From: Martinezella dioscoreae
GTDB lineage: Bacteria > Pseudomonadota > Alphaproteobacteria > Rhizobiales > Rhizobiaceae
DNA: 64,000 nucleotides
Reading direction: 5' to 3'
Assembly: GCF_009176305.1 (NCBI RefSeq)
Contig: NZ_BLAJ01000004.1
Span: 124,001-188,000, forward strand
The number at the start of each line of letters is the position of its first letter. Position 1 is the stretch's first letter. The notes under the pieces were generated by a model. That model ran no database searches and had not been told where the DNA came from. It saw only the letters and a program-made list of their open reading frames with translations. Of this stretch, positions 34,084 to 42,310 are shown piece by piece. The position numbers and the translations under genes are program-made.

Positions 34084-34959
34084 TCAGGCGGTGAGAATCC
34101 GCCCCAATACCTCCGCTATTTCGCTCCGGCCTCGACGAATTTCACCGACATCTTGTTCAGCGTCTATTCGGCCCGCATTATGAGCGGCATAAAGCTCGAC
34201 GAGAAGTCGCGCGTAGTCCTCGGATAGGCCCGCGCCGATGAGCGCGGCCTGCCACTGGCTCTCGGGAAGCAGCTGGGCAACGACATCGCGACCGGTCAGT
34301 GAACCGATGGCCGTCGCAACGTCGTTCGGCGTATAGCGCCGGGGGCCTTCTGCATGGACGATCCTGAGAGCGGCGTCCTGCTTCTCCAAAAGCAGCTCGG
34401 CGGCGAGCAAGCCCACATCGTGGGCGGAGATGGTCGGAAGAGGCTTGGTCAGCGGATCATAGAAGCTCGGTAATCGGCCGCTTTCTGCCGCCAGCTTCGC
34501 CAGACGTGCCCAGTTTTCCATGTGCTCGGCCGACCTCAACAGGATAAGTCTTCGGGCCTCCAGCTGACGCAGCCGTGCTTCGAGGGCGTGGAAGATCAAG
34601 GTGACGCCGGTGCCAGAGCTATGCTGTGCGCCATAGTCGGAAATGGCGAGAATGGTTCGCGGCCTGGCGGCCATTAGGGCCTCGCCAAGGCAGTCCACCA
34701 CTCGCTTCATGCTGGAATAGGCCTCGACGGCACGAATATCGACCGGGCAGATGATCTGGACGGCGCTTACCCCTTTGAATGCGGTCGCCAGCGCCTCGCG
34801 GTCATGTATATCGGCAATGGCGATCTCGCAGCCGAGATCGGAAAAAGCCTGTGCTTTCGAGCCATCACGCAGAATTGCGCGGACAGCAACGTCGGCCTTG
34901 CGCAGTGTGGTGATGGTCGTGCGGCCAACCTTGCCGGTGGCGCCCAGAATTGCGTGCAT
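34084..34959 (-). CDS. NmrA-like NAD(P)-binding protein (atypical SDR)
   Basis: The 291-residue product opens with ILGATGKVGRTTITTLRKAD, the GxxGxxG nucleotide-binding motif of atypical short-chain dehydrogenases. It continues with AVRAILRDGSKAQAFSDLGC, where the Arg suggests NADP(H). The C-terminal half resembles NmrA and NAD(P)H-quinone-oxidoreductase-like relatives, which bind cofactor as redox sensors or act as quinone reductases. AGGAG precedes ATG 34959. The AraC-type gene 100 bases upstream on the same strand is the likely former regulator; that gene is now interrupted. Confidence 0.85.
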   Translation of the reverse strand: MHAILGATGKVGRTTITTLRKADVAVRAILRDGSKAQAFSDLGCEIAIADIHDREALATAFKGVSAVQIICPVDIRAVEAYSSMKRVVDCLGEALMAARPRTILAISDYGAQHSSGTGVTLIFHALEARLRQLEARRLILLRSAEHMENWARLAKLAAESGRLPSFYDPLTKPLPTISAHDVGLLAAELLLEKQDAALRIVHAEGPRRYTPNDVATAIGSLTGRDVVAQLLPESQWQAALIGAGLSEDYARLLVELYAAHNAGRIDAEQDVGEIRRGRSEIAEVLGRILTA

Positions 34960-35058
34960 TGCATCTTCTCCTGTCGATCCTGCTGCAGCCTAGCCCTGTA
35001 TGCGCATGGGATCGCGCAGGTTCGGACGGTCAATGGCAGGTTTGGACGACAATCGAAG

Positions 35059-35916
35059 TCATGAATGCATTCGGCTCAGCATGCCGGGGGTGAGGCCGAG
35101 GATCCGGCGCATCCAGTACGTCATGTGGCTCTGATGGGCAAACCCCGTCGCCAAAGCGATTTCTGCGAGCGGCATGTCGGTAGACAGGATGAGCAGTTTG
35201 GCGCGCTCGATCCGGCGCGTCAGTACATAGTGATGAGCCGGCATGCCGAAAGTGGCGCGAAAGAGTGGCTTCAAATGCGATACGCTGAGACCGACCGTCG
35301 CGGCGAGATCGCCAAGGGACAGCGACTGATCTATATGCGCTTCGATGAAATCCCTCAGGTGTCTTTGATGGCGGATTGTCAAAGTTGCGCCTGTCGCGAC
35401 TGTACTGACCGAAGACTGTTCGCCGCCTTCCATCAGGCGGATCGCCAGCGCCAATCCCAGCGCTTCCGCGTATGTCCTGTCCGACGGAACCGGCGCCTCA
35501 ATTTCAGCCTTGATCGCCCAGGCGATCGATTCGATCCGAGAATCCCGAAGCTGGAATTTTGGCGACAGGGAGATGGTTTCCGGATTTCCGCCGAGTGCTT
35601 CCGCAGCCGATTGAAGGAGTTCCTGCTGGATATTCAGGCGCAGAATGGTGCAGTCCCCGTCGTCCTCCCACCAGCCATCCAGCCCGGCAGGGACGATATC
35701 GATATCTCCGTGCGATTGACGACGGTGGTATTGGCGGCCGTCGCATTCGCAAAAAGCATTCACGGCCCGTCCGAAATGAATGCCGAGCCGATGCGTCTGC
35801 GACCCCGGCACATGGGTACGGCCGGCCTTGATATGAAGGAAATTCGCCTCCAGGCCCTTTCAGCCGCGATCCTTGCTGGAGAGGAGGGTCGCGGCGGTGC
35901 TGCTGAACTGGTCCAT
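35059..35916 (-). pseudogene. AraC-family regulator gene interrupted by an in-frame TGA at codon 19
   Basis: From ATG 35916 the frame reads MDQFSSTAATLLSSKDRG, then TGA at 35862-35860, then KGLEANFLHIKAGRTHVPGS and onward without another stop to the natural end. Relatives have Trp at this point (W-x-G-L), so a single TGG to TGA change explains it. The C-terminal helix-turn-helix pair is intact (LGDLAATVGLSVSHLKPLF; PLAEIALATGFAHQSHMTYW). Restart is possible at GTG 35811, giving 250 residues, which would lose part of the N-terminal domain. Alternatives are a sequencing error or a recent inactivating mutation. Confidence 0.7.
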
Positions 35917-36071
35917 GATTGTGTGCTTCCGCCAAATCCCACGTCCGGAATGGAGGACGATCCAGGGAATATAGTTAGGCCGATGCTTTCGGTCGAGCCA
36001 TCTTCGGATCACGGCTACGCCAATGATCCAATGTTCGGCTCAGGAAGAGCCGATGTCGATGTTCGAGCCTG

Positions 36072-36242
36072 TCACCGATCTTGCCTTGTGTGCCACAGTC
36101 GCGGAATGTAGATCGTCGATTGCTGAATTTCGTAGCGCGTTTCAAAATGGCCTACGAGTAGCAGTCTGACTTCGCGTGGCCCGAACTCGAAGAGCCGCTC
36201 GCCGATTCTCGGGTTCTCGTTGAAGTCGCCGGCAAAGCGCGC
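36072..36242 (-). pseudogene. C-terminal remnant of a RelE/ParE-family toxin
   Basis: Directly after the stop of the upstream AraC gene, and in the same frame, the minus strand reads ARFAGDFNENPRIGERLFEF, then VRLLLVGHFETRYEI and IYIPRLWHTRQDR, ending at TGA 36072-36074. This is the C-terminal half of a ParE-type toxin, including the usual YEI...I-x-x-LRLWH-x-R-x-x-R end. The first 40 or so residues, a start codon and an antitoxin gene are absent. It is a relic of a toxin-antitoxin module. Confidence 0.65.
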
Positions 36243-37016
36243 CTAACGATAAAACTCCGACGGCGGCTTGCCGAAGTGCCGGCGGAACATGGCGGTAAAA
36301 GCGCTCTGGCTGGCGTAGCCGCAATCGAAGGCGACGTCGATGATGCGTTCGCCATTCGCCAGTTTGCTCAACGCGGACAGGAGGCGTGCCTGTTCGCGCC
36401 ATCGCGCGAAGCTCATGCCCGTTTCCCTGGCGAAGAGGCGGTGCACCGTCTTGGCCGTTACATTCAAACGTTCGGCCCATTGCCCCGCGGTCGACGTGTC
36501 GGCAGGATGTGCGGTCATCGCCTCGCATATCCGTTTGATACGTTCATCCTCCGGCATGGGAAGGTGAAGGGGCAAGACATCGGAGACACGCACTTCATCT
36601 AGGAGCAATTGCATGAGACGGTCGTCTCGACTGCCTTCCCCATAGTCGAGCGGAACTTGGACGGCGGCAACGATCAGCTCGCGCAACAGCGGCGAAACCT
36701 CGATGACACAGCTTTCCGCCGGCATATGGCGGATTGCCGTCGCATCGATGAAAACGGTTCGGATCTTGACCTCGCCGGACATCTTCACGTCATGCTCCAG
36801 CCCGGCGGCGAGCCACAGCGCCCGGTTCGGCGGCACCACCCATGATCCTTCCGCCGACCGCACGATCATCACCCCCTCGATCGCATGGAGCAACTGGCCG
36901 CGCGGATGCGAATGCCAGCCGGTGGAGGCGCCGTCAGGATAGTTGACGTCCATGGCCGCCATGGCGCGATGGGTATTATGAAACTCAAGATGTTTGCGCG
37001 TCGGATCGCTTTGCAT
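36243..37016 (-). CDS. AraC-family regulator with cupin domain
   Basis: The 257-residue product has an N-terminal cupin-like sensor (GWHSHPRGQLLHAIEGVMIV and VVPPNRALWLAAGLEHDVKM). A C-terminal double helix-turn-helix follows (TAGQWAERLNVTAKTVHRLF; ERIIDVAFDCGYASQSAFTA). It is divergent from the EamA transporter gene at 37112 and probably regulates it. It is paralogous in layout and sequence to the AraC protein at 41498-42307. The coding frame ends against a toxin-gene relic. ATG 37016 has no strong ribosome-binding site. Confidence 0.87.
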   Translation of the reverse strand: MQSDPTRKHLEFHNTHRAMAAMDVNYPDGASTGWHSHPRGQLLHAIEGVMIVRSAEGSWVVPPNRALWLAAGLEHDVKMSGEVKIRTVFIDATAIRHMPAESCVIEVSPLLRELIVAAVQVPLDYGEGSRDDRLMQLLLDEVRVSDVLPLHLPMPEDERIKRICEAMTAHPADTSTAGQWAERLNVTAKTVHRLFARETGMSFARWREQARLLSALSKLANGERIIDVAFDCGYASQSAFTAMFRRHFGKPPSEFYR

Positions 37017-37111
37017 GTCCCAATCTCTACAATCATGGTCATCATAGAGTGATACGGACCGGCTTCAAGACGATAAGCCAGGGCCTTCGAATTGGTCCAT
37101 GGTTATCGCAC

Positions 37112-38032
37112 ATGAAAAACAACCTCGCATTCCTCTATCCCCTCGTCGCCATCGTCCTCTGGTCCGGAAACGTCATTGTCTCCCGGCTGTCAGCGCACAC
37201 GATCGGACCGGAGGCAATCACCTTCTATCGGCTGCTTCTCGCCGTCTGCTTGATGAGCACCTTCGTCGCCATCCCCGCCTGGCGAAACCGCTTCGTCATC
37301 TGGCCGCATCTCGGGCAATTCGCCATTCTCGGCTTCCTTGCCATGTGCTTCTTCCAGAGCCTGTCCTATCTGGCGGCGGAAACGACCACGGCGACAAACA
37401 TGGCGGTGTTCACGGCCTTGACGCCACTGCTTACGGTGGCTTTGAGCGCCTTTGTGCTGAAGGATACGCCGACCGTCGGCATGGTCGGCGGCGGAGTACT
37501 GTCGCTTGCCGGGCTTATCTATCTGGTGAGTGCCGGCGATCCGACGGCGCTTGCTCGCGATGGCGTGCATCTCGGTGATCCGCTGATGTTCATAGCGGCG
37601 CTGAGCTATGCCGTATATGGGGTTCTGCTCAAGCGCTGGAGCCTCCCAGTCGCTGGCTGGCAATCGACCTATATGCAGGCGATCTGCGCTCTGGTCATCA
37701 TGTTTCCGGCGTTCCTGGCAACGCCTGCGCCCTTACGTTCGCTGAATGCCGAGACCTTGCCGCTGATTGCCTATGCCGGAGGCCTTGCCTCCGTCGTTCT
37801 TCCGTTCCTGTGGGTGCGCGGCGTCCACATTCTCGGACCCAATCGTTGCGCGGCTTTCATGAACCTCTTGCCGGTCTTCACCGCGCTCGGCGCCATCGTG
37901 ATGCTCGGCGAGCCGGTGCACGCCTACCACGTCATCGGCGGCGGCGCCGCTCTGGTGGGTGTCGCCTGCGTCGGGCTTTTCCGCCGGCCGTTGCGTGGCT
38001 CATCTCCAATTGCCGCCGAGATCGTCGAGTAA
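37112..38032 (+). CDS. EamA/DMT-family transporter
   Basis: The product is about 306 residues with ten hydrophobic helices in two EamA repeats. The first starts FLYPLVAIVLWSGNVIVSRL and the second GDPLMFIAALSYAVYGVLLK. It includes the common end-of-repeat segment MNLLPVFTALGAIVMLGEPV. Members export amino acids, metabolites or drugs. ATG 37112 is chosen because the first helix follows directly; a longer frame from 37049 adds a non-conserved extension. It is divergent from its probable AraC regulator. Confidence 0.86.
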   Translation: MKNNLAFLYPLVAIVLWSGNVIVSRLSAHTIGPEAITFYRLLLAVCLMSTFVAIPAWRNRFVIWPHLGQFAILGFLAMCFFQSLSYLAAETTTATNMAVFTALTPLLTVALSAFVLKDTPTVGMVGGGVLSLAGLIYLVSAGDPTALARDGVHLGDPLMFIAALSYAVYGVLLKRWSLPVAGWQSTYMQAICALVIMFPAFLATPAPLRSLNAETLPLIAYAGGLASVVLPFLWVRGVHILGPNRCAAFMNLLPVFTALGAIVMLGEPVHAYHVIGGGAALVGVACVGLFRRPLRGSSPIAAEIVE

Positions 38033-38048
38033 CGGTCTAAGGCATGGC

Positions 38049-38084
38049 AGGTGGACGCGGACTCGTTGGAGGCCGCGTCCACCT
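38049..38084. terminator. Hairpin between convergent genes
   Basis: AGGTGGACGCGG at 38049-38060 and CCGCGTCCACCT at 38073-38084 form a perfect 12-bp stem with a 12-base loop. It lies between the stops of the EamA gene (38032) and the convergent membrane-protein gene (38099). No T-run follows on either strand, so it is probably a bidirectional but not classical terminator. Confidence 0.6.
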
Positions 38085-38098
38085 GTGTCGGTCGAACG

Positions 38099-39193
38099 TC
38101 ACTTCCAGCTCGTATAGTCCGAGGCTGTACAGCCAAAGGGCGCGCGTTGATCACCGAAGCGCTTCTTTAGCTGATCGCAGCCCCAGCGGTTGAGTGGCGC
38201 CGGCATCATATTGTTGAGATCCATGGCGGGCGAGGTGAACTGCGAACTGGCACTGGTCACATACCAGACCCAGTAACCGAAAATGCCGGCGACCAAGAGA
38301 AGTATGACCAGGAAAACCCTGGCAAGCCGCGCCATGACGGACGGCCCATTCTTCCCTTGAGCCACGAGCTGCGGCGGATGACCGCCAAGTTCCGATGTCA
38401 GGGGCGCGAGAATGCCGGTACGTTCCTCCGCCGGCATGTCGATCCGCTCCAGTCGGCTGTCCAAAAGTACTGGGAGAGCCGTATTTCCATGCCAGACGGC
38501 GAGCGCCACCGCCTTGCCGTCCTTTGCACCGACGACCAGGGGTTCCTGTCCTGGCTCGAGGTTCGTATGGGCCACGCGCCCGGTTTTTCTGCCGGCGATC
38601 TTGTCGGTATAGGTCACCGTCAGCCGCTTGCCTCGCCGCTGGAAGGCTGTGATTTCCACCGGGACCGGCTCGAGCTGAGCAGCCCGGCGCAATTGCCCAC
38701 GAACACGCCAGACACGCAGGATCTGGAAGATCATGGCGATGCAGGCGCCCCCAAGAAGGGCGACGAACACGGCTAGCGTTATGATCCGGTTCCACAGCAT
38801 ATCCAGCCCGAGGCTGAGGGTCGCCAGATCCGGATGGTCACCGGAGATGACCAGGTCCGTGTCATAGTCACCGACATGGATATCGACGAACATGATCTCC
38901 ACATCCTTGTCATAGGCCTGGCCATCGTAGACGTAGTTGAGATGCGCCTCGCAGGTTGTGAAGAAGCCCTTCCGGGTCGAGCATTTCCCATCGCGGATAT
39001 CGCCGTTGGCGAGCTTGACGGGATTTTGGCTGATCGTCCAATCCCTCAATATGCCCGGCACTTCGGAAACAGCCATGAAAACCGTCAGACCGATCAGGAT
39101 CGGCAGGGAGAAATAGACGGCTTTCGGCATTGAAATAAGGTTCTGGCCAAGCCTCAGGGCTCTCTCTGGAAGTTTGATTGTCGGGAATGTCAT
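38099..39193 (-). CDS. Predicted membrane protein, DUF3592-like
   Basis: The product is about 364 residues. It has a first helix near residue 25 (AVYFSLPILIGLTVFMAVSE), a loop with two cysteines (GKCSTRKGFFTTCEAHLNYV), a second helix (ITLAVFVALLGGACIAMIFQI), a soluble beta-rich domain and a last helix (VFLVILLLVAGIFGYWVWYV) before a C-terminal tail with two more cysteines. The pattern resembles DUF3592-type proteins, but I do not assign a function. ATG 39193 is chosen over a longer frame from 39262; AGGCAG lies before it. Confidence 0.7.
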   Translation of the reverse strand: MTFPTIKLPERALRLGQNLISMPKAVYFSLPILIGLTVFMAVSEVPGILRDWTISQNPVKLANGDIRDGKCSTRKGFFTTCEAHLNYVYDGQAYDKDVEIMFVDIHVGDYDTDLVISGDHPDLATLSLGLDMLWNRIITLAVFVALLGGACIAMIFQILRVWRVRGQLRRAAQLEPVPVEITAFQRRGKRLTVTYTDKIAGRKTGRVAHTNLEPGQEPLVVGAKDGKAVALAVWHGNTALPVLLDSRLERIDMPAEERTGILAPLTSELGGHPPQLVAQGKNGPSVMARLARVFLVILLLVAGIFGYWVWYVTSASSQFTSPAMDLNNMMPAPLNRWGCDQLKKRFGDQRAPFGCTASDYTSWK

Positions 39194-39589
39194 TGTCTGC
39201 CTGAAACTCCGATTGATTGTGTGGGCATCCGCAAAGCAGGAAGCGAAGCAGAGGCCTCGCAAAATTCCGGAAGTCCCACTTTGCGCCCACAGCTGCGGCG
39301 CGAAGAAATAGACACTCTACCCAATGACTCAATACCCGGTTGTAGGCCATTCGACGAATTCATGGTGATGCTAGAGTAAACCCGTCTGTGTGTGACCTTT
39401 TTGTACCGCAACCTTGACCGGTACGGACGAGTCCGTCGGGAGCGCATCGCGATCTCTCAGATTCGTTTCTCGCCCTTAAGACTTCTGATCTCGCGCGTGT
39501 CGGTGTCACAAAAACGCTGCGCATTTTTGCGCGTCATGATTTAGCTTCCGCATCCATATGGATTTTCCAGACCGAAGAAGGATATCAAT
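39194..39589. other. Divergent intergenic region
   Basis: About 400 bases between the DUF3592-like gene and the DsbA-like gene contain no gene and no strong hairpin. It must hold both promoters. Confidence 0.45.
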
Positions 39590-40150
39590 ATGACCAATGC
39601 CGCCTGGCATGCAGAGCCGCTAAGTTGGGGTCACGGACCTCGTATATTCGAGGTTTTCCTGGAACCGACCTGCCCATTCTCGGTCAGGGCCTTCAACAAG
39701 CTCGATGCCTTGCTGGAGCAGGCGGGCGAGGACAGGATCACCATCAGGATCCGCCTGCAATCGCAGCCCTGGCATATGTATTCGGGTGTTCTGGTGCGCT
39801 GCATCCTCGCCGCGTCGACACTTGGCGGCGGCAGGGAAACCGCAAGGAAGGTGATGGCCGCGATCGGGGCGCACCGCGAGGAGTTTGAATTCGCCCATCA
39901 CGCGGGCGGGCCGAATATGGATGTGACGCCGAATGAACTGATCGAGCGGCTGGAGCGCTACAGCGGTATCAAGTTGAAGGAGGCTTTCGCCATCCCGGAT
40001 CTTGATCGGGAGATCAAGTGGCACTGCAAATATGCCCGGCAGAACGGCATTCACGTTTCCCCGACCTTCATGATCGACGGACTGGTGCAGACCGACATGA
40101 GCAGCGGCGATGACGTCGAAGCCTGGGTGAAGAGAATCTCCGCCTCGTGA
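39590..40150 (+). CDS. Thioredoxin-fold DsbA-like protein with single active-site Cys
   Basis: The 186-residue product has a thioredoxin-like beta-strand followed by EPTCPFSVRAFNKLD, where the CxxC motif is reduced to C-P-F-S. The cis-proline loop is GIHVSPTFMIDG. There is no signal peptide, so it is probably cytoplasmic. A single-cysteine active site fits glutathione-linked or monothiol chemistry better than disulfide formation. It converges with the Fsr-type transporter gene and shares a terminator hairpin with it. The partner substrate is unknown. Confidence 0.8.
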   Translation: MTNAAWHAEPLSWGHGPRIFEVFLEPTCPFSVRAFNKLDALLEQAGEDRITIRIRLQSQPWHMYSGVLVRCILAASTLGGGRETARKVMAAIGAHREEFEFAHHAGGPNMDVTPNELIERLERYSGIKLKEAFAIPDLDREIKWHCKYARQNGIHVSPTFMIDGLVQTDMSSGDDVEAWVKRISAS

Positions 40151-40184
40151 AAGCCAGAGGACAAGGCGCCGATGTTTCCTCCAT

Positions 40185-40206
40185 GGGCCCTCGCTCCAGA
40201 GGGCCC
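40185..40206. terminator. Bidirectional terminator between convergent genes
   Basis: GGGCCCTC at 40185-40192 and GAGGGCCC at 40199-40206 form a perfect 8-bp stem with a 6-base loop, followed on the plus strand by TTAG. It starts 34 bases after the DsbA-like gene and abuts the stop codon of the MFS gene on the other strand. Confidence 0.65.
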
Positions 40207-41403
40207 TTAGTCTTCGACGTTCGGCAGCAGGATCGTCAAAAGTCCGATCAGCGGCAGGAAGGCGCAAAGCTCGAATACGAACTCGATGCTGGTGTGGTCG
40301 GCAAGCACGCCAAGCGCGGCAGCGCCGATGCCGCCCATGCCGAAGGCGAAGCCGAAGAACAGGCCGGACACCATGCCGACACGACCCGGTAGCAATTCCT
40401 GCGCGTAGACGACGATCGCGGAAAAGGCCGACGCAATGACCGTGCCGATGATCGCGCTGAGAATGATCGTCGTTTCGAGATTGGCATGGGGCAGAACGAC
40501 GGTGAAGGGCAGGATGCCGAGGATCGAACCCCATATGACCTTCTTGCGGCCGATGCGGTCGCCCACGGGGCCGCCGACCATCGTGCCGACGGCGACCGCG
40601 GCGAAGAACACGAACTGGCAGAGCTGAGCCGTCCGTTCCGTCACGCCGAACCGTGCCATGAGATAGAAATTGTAGTAGCTGGTGAAACTCGCCAGATAGA
40701 AATACTTCGAGAAGATCAGCGCGATCAGGACGGCAATGGCAAGACCGACGCGGGTGCGCGACAGGCTCAGCGCCTTATGGGGCTTGCCAGATTTCGCCGG
40801 CGCGCGCAGATGGCTGCCATTCAGCTGATACCAGCGGCCGAGGCCAGCGAGAATAAGAATGCCGGCAAAAGCCAGGCTCGCAAGCGCCGCCATTCCATGC
40901 TGGCCACGCGGAAGGATGAAGAAGGCTGCGAGCAGCGGCCCGAGTGAGGTGCCGAAATTGCCGCCGACCTGGAACAGGGACTGGGCGAAGCCATGCTTTC
41001 CCCCTGATGCCAGGCGGGCGATGCGGGAGGCTTCCGGATGGAAGATCGAGGAGCCGAAACCGAGCAGTATCGCGCCCATGAGTAGCGCTGGGTAATTGGG
41101 CGCCATGCCGAGCGTGATCATGCCGGCGCAGCTGCAGATCATGCCGAATGGCAATGAATAGGGCTGGGGCCGTCCATCCGTGTACCAGCCGACGAAGGGT
41201 TGCAGGATCGAGGCCGTGATCTGGTAGACGAATGTCAGCACGCCGAGCTGGGCGAAGCTCAGGTCAAAGCCAGTCTTGAGCACCGGATAGCTTGCCGGCA
41301 GCAATGCCTGGGTGACGTCGTTGATGAAGTGGCCAAGGCTCGCCACCATAATAACCGGATATATCGTCGTAGCCGCGCGGGGCGGATTCATCACCTGGCT
41401 CAT
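40207..41403 (-). CDS. MFS transporter, fosmidomycin-resistance (Fsr) type
   Basis: The product is about 398 residues with 12 helices. YPVIMVASLGHFINDVTQAL followed by LLPASYPVLK, and GFGSSIFHPEASRIARLASGG with the conserved FHPEAS motif, are characteristic of the Fsr subgroup of the major facilitator superfamily. Known members export fosmidomycin and other small molecules. The start is uncertain: GTG 41412, ATG 41403 and ATG 41391 all lack strong sites. It is divergent from the AraC gene at 41498, the probable regulator. Confidence 0.87.
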   Translation of the reverse strand: MSQVMNPPRAATTIYPVIMVASLGHFINDVTQALLPASYPVLKTGFDLSFAQLGVLTFVYQITASILQPFVGWYTDGRPQPYSLPFGMICSCAGMITLGMAPNYPALLMGAILLGFGSSIFHPEASRIARLASGGKHGFAQSLFQVGGNFGTSLGPLLAAFFILPRGQHGMAALASLAFAGILILAGLGRWYQLNGSHLRAPAKSGKPHKALSLSRTRVGLAIAVLIALIFSKYFYLASFTSYYNFYLMARFGVTERTAQLCQFVFFAAVAVGTMVGGPVGDRIGRKKVIWGSILGILPFTVVLPHANLETTIILSAIIGTVIASAFSAIVVYAQELLPGRVGMVSGLFFGFAFGMGGIGAAALGVLADHTSIEFVFELCAFLPLIGLLTILLPNVED

Positions 41404-41497
41404 GATCGTCACTTTTCAATGTGTCGTCGCGCTGATATTAGAAAACAAAATTGCCCGCTACCGCGACAGGGCGTAATTCTTACGAGACTGGGCCAGA

Positions 41498-42307
41498 ATG
41501 GTCAGGAACAGCCGCATAGACCCATTCATCGATGTCGACCGGCCACTCATCGCCCTCGGCAATGAGTATGGCGACGGCCACCGCGTCGAACCGCACCAGC
41601 ATCGCCGCGCCCAACTGCTCTACGGTTTTTCCGGCGTCGTGGTGGTGACCACGCCTGACGGCACGCTCGTCATGCCGCCGGAGCGCGGGATGTGGATCCC
41701 TCCGGGCGTGATCCATAGCGTTCGCATGCTCGGAAAGGTCAGCATGCGCAGTCTCTACATTGAGCCGGAAGCGATCAAGACGATGCCGGATCACTGTCAG
41801 GTGGTCGAAATCTCGCCCCTGCTGCGCACGCTCATCGCCGAAGCCGTCGATATTCCGGTCGATTACGACGTCAATGATCGGGCCGGCGCCCTGATGGCAT
41901 TGCTTCTGCACGAACTGGCAAGGTTGAGGCCGTTGCCCTTATCCCTGCCGATCCCGCGCAACAGGACGCTGGCTCAGAAATGCCAGGATTTCCTCAGGCG
42001 GCCGGCAACGCATGATACGATCGATCTATGGGCCAGCCACATGCGCATGAGCCGCCGCGCGTTTACCCGCATGTTTCGCCTGGAGACGGGGCTGAGCTTC
42101 GTCAAATGGCGCGAGCAGGCCTGTCTGCATGCCGCGCTTCCGCGGCTTGTCGCCGGCGTGCCGGTGACGACGATCGCGATTGACCTTGGCTATAAGAACC
42201 CGGCCGCCTTTACGACCATGTTCAAGCGCGCCTTCGGTTGTTCGCCACGCGAAATGGCGCGCCAGCACGCTGGAAGCGGCTCCGCCGTTGCGAGTCCCCA
42301 GCCATGA
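41498..42307 (+). CDS. AraC-family regulator with cupin domain
   Basis: The 269-residue product has an N-terminal cupin (EPHQHRRAQLLYGFSGVVVV; GMWIPPGVIHSVRMLGKVSM) and a C-terminal double helix-turn-helix (IDLWASHMRMSRRAFTRMFR; VPVTTIAIDLGYKNPAAFTT). It is 94 bases from the divergent Fsr-type transporter gene and probably controls it. The adjacent downstream MFS gene converges with it, with 3 bases between the stops. It is a paralogue of the AraC protein at 36243-37016. Confidence 0.87.
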   Translation: MVRNSRIDPFIDVDRPLIALGNEYGDGHRVEPHQHRRAQLLYGFSGVVVVTTPDGTLVMPPERGMWIPPGVIHSVRMLGKVSMRSLYIEPEAIKTMPDHCQVVEISPLLRTLIAEAVDIPVDYDVNDRAGALMALLLHELARLRPLPLSLPIPRNRTLAQKCQDFLRRPATHDTIDLWASHMRMSRRAFTRMFRLETGLSFVKWREQACLHAALPRLVAGVPVTTIAIDLGYKNPAAFTTMFKRAFGCSPREMARQHAGSGSAVASPQP

Positions 42308-42310
42308 CCA

